A stretch of 64,000 nt of DNA from Sphingobacterium sp. UBA7855. Its GTDB lineage: Bacteria; Bacteroidota; Bacteroidia; Sphingobacteriales; Sphingobacteriaceae. Under the pieces are notes generated by a model that was not told the DNA's origin, did no database searches, and saw only the letters and a list, made by a program, of their open reading frames with translations. The position numbers were made by a program, and so were the translations under genes. Numbering within the stretch: the first letter of the stretch is position 1; each line of letters starts with the position of its first letter. Of this stretch, positions 62,043-64,000 are shown in pieces. The DNA is taken from NCBI GenBank assembly GCA_002500745.1, contig DLST01000014.1, positions 21,679 to 85,678 of the forward strand, given 5' to 3'.

Positions 62043-63971
62043 ATGCAGTTTGAGACTGGAGAACTATTAAGTAAAATAAACGATCCCTCTGATCTTAAAA
62101 AGCTAAAGGAAGACCAATTAGAACAATTAAGTCAGGAATTACGTCAATTTATTATTGATCAAGTTTCGGTTAATGGTGGTCACTTTGCAGCAAGTTTAGG
62201 AGTTGTCGAATTAACGGTAGCATTACATTACGTAATGGATACCCCCTATGATCAATTAATTTGGGATGTCGGTCATCAGGCTTATGGGCATAAAATTCTA
62301 ACGGGGCGTCGCGATATATTTCATACCAATCGAATCGAGAACGGAATCTCGGGTTTTCCCAACCGTTTTGAATCCAAGTATGATGCATTTGGAGTTGGTC
62401 ACTCATCGACTTCTATTTCTGCTGCTTTGGGTATGGCAGTTGCATCTCAGATAAAGGGTGAAAAAGACCGCCAGCATATCGCTGTGATCGGTGATGGCGC
62501 CTTAACGGGAGGAATGGCATTTGAAGCATTGAATCATGCAGGAATTTCTAAATCCAATCTTTTAGTAATTCTGAATGACAATTGCATGTCGATAGATCCC
62601 AATGTTGGTGCGTTAAAGGAGTATTTGACAAGTATTACCACGTCAAAACGGTACAATAGATTTAGAGACGATATAGCAGCAGTATTAACTAAGATTTCTG
62701 AAGTTGGCCCCAATGCTCTAGGCATTGCCAAGAAATTAGAAAAAAGTATAAAAGGAACTTTACTGAAGAATGCTAATCTCTTTGAATCGCTAAATTTTAG
62801 ATATTTTGGCCCAGTTGATGGGCACGATGTTAAGAAATTAGCAAAAACGCTTGAAGACCTTAAGCATATACCAGGCCCCAAATTATTACATGCAGTAACT
62901 GTTAAAGGAAAGGGCTTTGCGCTGGCTGAAAAAGATCAGACCAAGTGGCATGCTCCTGGTTTATTTGATAAAATTACGGGGGAGATAAAAAAATCGCTCA
63001 GTGATAAACCTGTAGCTCCCAAGTATCAGGATGTCTTTGGACATACCCTGGTAGAGCTTGCAGAACAAAATGATAAGATCGTCGGGATAACACCTGCAAT
63101 GCCATCAGGATCTTCTATGAATATTATGATGAAAGCCATGCCTGATCGTGCTTTTGATGTGGGCATTGCGGAACAGCATGCTGTCACATTCAGTGCCGGT
63201 CTTGCAACGCAGGGGCTATTACCATTCTGTAATATCTATTCGTCGTTTATGCAACGCGCATATGATCAGGTGATCCATGATGTTGCGTTGCAGAATCTGA
63301 ATGTCGTTTTCTGTTTGGACCGTGCGGGCGTCGTAGGAGCAGATGGTGCTACTCACCATGGGGCTTATGACATCGCATTTATGCGCTGTGTTCCTAATAT
63401 GACTGTTTCTGCGCCCATGAACGAGGAAGAATTACGTAATTTGATGTACACAGCTCAATTGCCGAACAAAGGACCCTTTGTCATTAGATATCCTCGAGGA
63501 AATGGTGTTATGCCAGATTGGCGCCGCCCATTTATGGAAATCGAAATTGGAAAAGGACGTCTTATAACGGAGGGAGAAGAACTTGCTATCTTAAGTTTTG
63601 GAGCTATAGGAAACGAAGCTGTCAAAGCTGTACAGCATTTGAATGAATTAGGTATACACCCAGCACATTACGATCTCCGGTTTGCCAAGCCATTGGATGA
63701 GTCCCTACTTCACCAAGTCTTTAAGAAGTTTAACAAGATTATTACAGTGGAAGACGGAAGTTTACAGGGGGGAATAGGCTCAGCTATATTAGAATTTATG
63801 GCTGATCATGGATATCACAGCCAAGTGGTTCGTTTAGGTATTCCAGATAAGATCATTGAACATGCTGAACAAAATGCTCAGTGGAAGAACGCACACTATG
63901 ATGCAACTGCAATTATAGCAGAAGCTAAAAAACTTTGCGACGGAAAATTGACCAGTTCAATGGTCGGATAA
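62043..63971 (+). CDS. dxs: 1-deoxy-D-xylulose-5-phosphate synthase
   Basis: 642 residues, full length. First step of the MEP isoprenoid pathway, condensing pyruvate and glyceraldehyde-3-phosphate. Thiamine diphosphate motif IGDGALTGGMAFEALNHAG to NDN, HDGHDV-type FGPVDGHD, catalytic Glu in DVGIAEQHAVTFSAG, GADGATHHGAYDIAF, and the C-terminal transketolase domain (VEDGSLQGGIGSAI). Monocistronic as far as can be seen. Confidence 0.96.
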   Translation: MQFETGELLSKINDPSDLKKLKEDQLEQLSQELRQFIIDQVSVNGGHFAASLGVVELTVALHYVMDTPYDQLIWDVGHQAYGHKILTGRRDIFHTNRIENGISGFPNRFESKYDAFGVGHSSTSISAALGMAVASQIKGEKDRQHIAVIGDGALTGGMAFEALNHAGISKSNLLVILNDNCMSIDPNVGALKEYLTSITTSKRYNRFRDDIAAVLTKISEVGPNALGIAKKLEKSIKGTLLKNANLFESLNFRYFGPVDGHDVKKLAKTLEDLKHIPGPKLLHAVTVKGKGFALAEKDQTKWHAPGLFDKITGEIKKSLSDKPVAPKYQDVFGHTLVELAEQNDKIVGITPAMPSGSSMNIMMKAMPDRAFDVGIAEQHAVTFSAGLATQGLLPFCNIYSSFMQRAYDQVIHDVALQNLNVVFCLDRAGVVGADGATHHGAYDIAFMRCVPNMTVSAPMNEEELRNLMYTAQLPNKGPFVIRYPRGNGVMPDWRRPFMEIEIGKGRLITEGEELAILSFGAIGNEAVKAVQHLNELGIHPAHYDLRFAKPLDESLLHQVFKKFNKIITVEDGSLQGGIGSAILEFMADHGYHSQVVRLGIPDKIIEHAEQNAQWKNAHYDATAIIAEAKKLCDGKLTSSMVG

Positions 63972-63976
63972 AGCCT

Positions 63977-64000
63977 ATGCACTTGAAAAGTAAAAAAGGA
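63977..64000 (+). CDS. possible start of the next gene (cut by window end)
   Basis: ATG at 63977, five bases after the dxs stop, opens a frame reading MHLKSKKG to the last base. Too short to identify; may be a gene cotranscribed with dxs. Confidence 0.25.

Overview
The window looks like a chromosome segment of a Bacteroidota bacterium of the Sphingobacteriaceae type (Sphingobacterium or a close relative). Support: low G+C; TAnnTTTG-type -7 promoter boxes; no strong Shine-Dalgarno sequences; futalosine menaquinone gene mqnB; two tricorn-like S41 proteases; families typical of the phylum (DUF3078, DUF6263, DUF6952, LytTR regulators). The species call is inference. I see no prophage, insertion sequence, CRISPR array or rRNA.

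Layout. 0-5.1 kb: LytTR response regulator, two tandem barrel-like envelope proteins, an SH3 lipoprotein, a CPBP protease and a membrane-anchored LytTR regulator. 5.3-12.3 kb: an amidohydrolase, then a compact signalling block (orphan GNAT-like protein, coupled methyltransferase, 7TMR-DISM histidine kinase, receiver-kinase hybrid, opposing receiver-only protein). 12.5-19.3 kb: tRNA-Lys, a tricorn-like protease, an MFS transporter, a PAP2 phosphatase, tRNA-Arg and tRNA-Tyr. 19.5-20.8 kb: peroxiredoxin-thioredoxin-DUF6952 redox operon. 21.4-26 kb: PIG-L deacetylase and sodium symporter operon with two small membrane proteins, one of only 30 residues. 26-30.8 kb: six-gene envelope operon on the minus strand (amidase, DUF3078, two glucosaminidases, a methyltransferase). 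31-37 kb: folE/queD, mqnB, pdhB, DUF6263, gcvH, anmK. 37-47 kb: cdsA operon, second tricorn-like protease, Nif3/zinc-ribbon operon, RsmI-like methyltransferase. 47-56 kb: apaG, uup-like ABC-F ATPase, mnmG, Ig-like lipoprotein, gamma carbonic anhydrase, nadB. 55.9-58.8 kb: a 2.9 kb gene-free AT-rich gap. 58.8-64 kb: nadA, thiL, scpA, dxs.

The strongest unexpected signal is chromosomal. Two almost identical parS (ParB-binding) sites lie between uup and mnmG at 50.0 kb, and a 15/16 match lies inside a gene at 2.2 kb. About 6 kb to the right, the gene-free gap between the divergent nadB and nadA carries DnaA-box-like 9-mers around an AT-rich core, and its strand composition switches from A/C-rich to T/G-rich near 56.2-56.3 kb. 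Together these point to the replication origin (oriC) inside the nadB-nadA gap. scpA (condensin kleisin) is also nearby. Gene orientation agrees: minus-strand genes predominate to the left and plus-strand genes to the right.

The best candidate for an undescribed system is the 6.8-12.3 kb block. It could make and methylate a small molecule that is sensed by the adjacent 7TMR-DISM kinase and read out through receivers with no DNA-binding domain. That function is inference from gene content and coupling.
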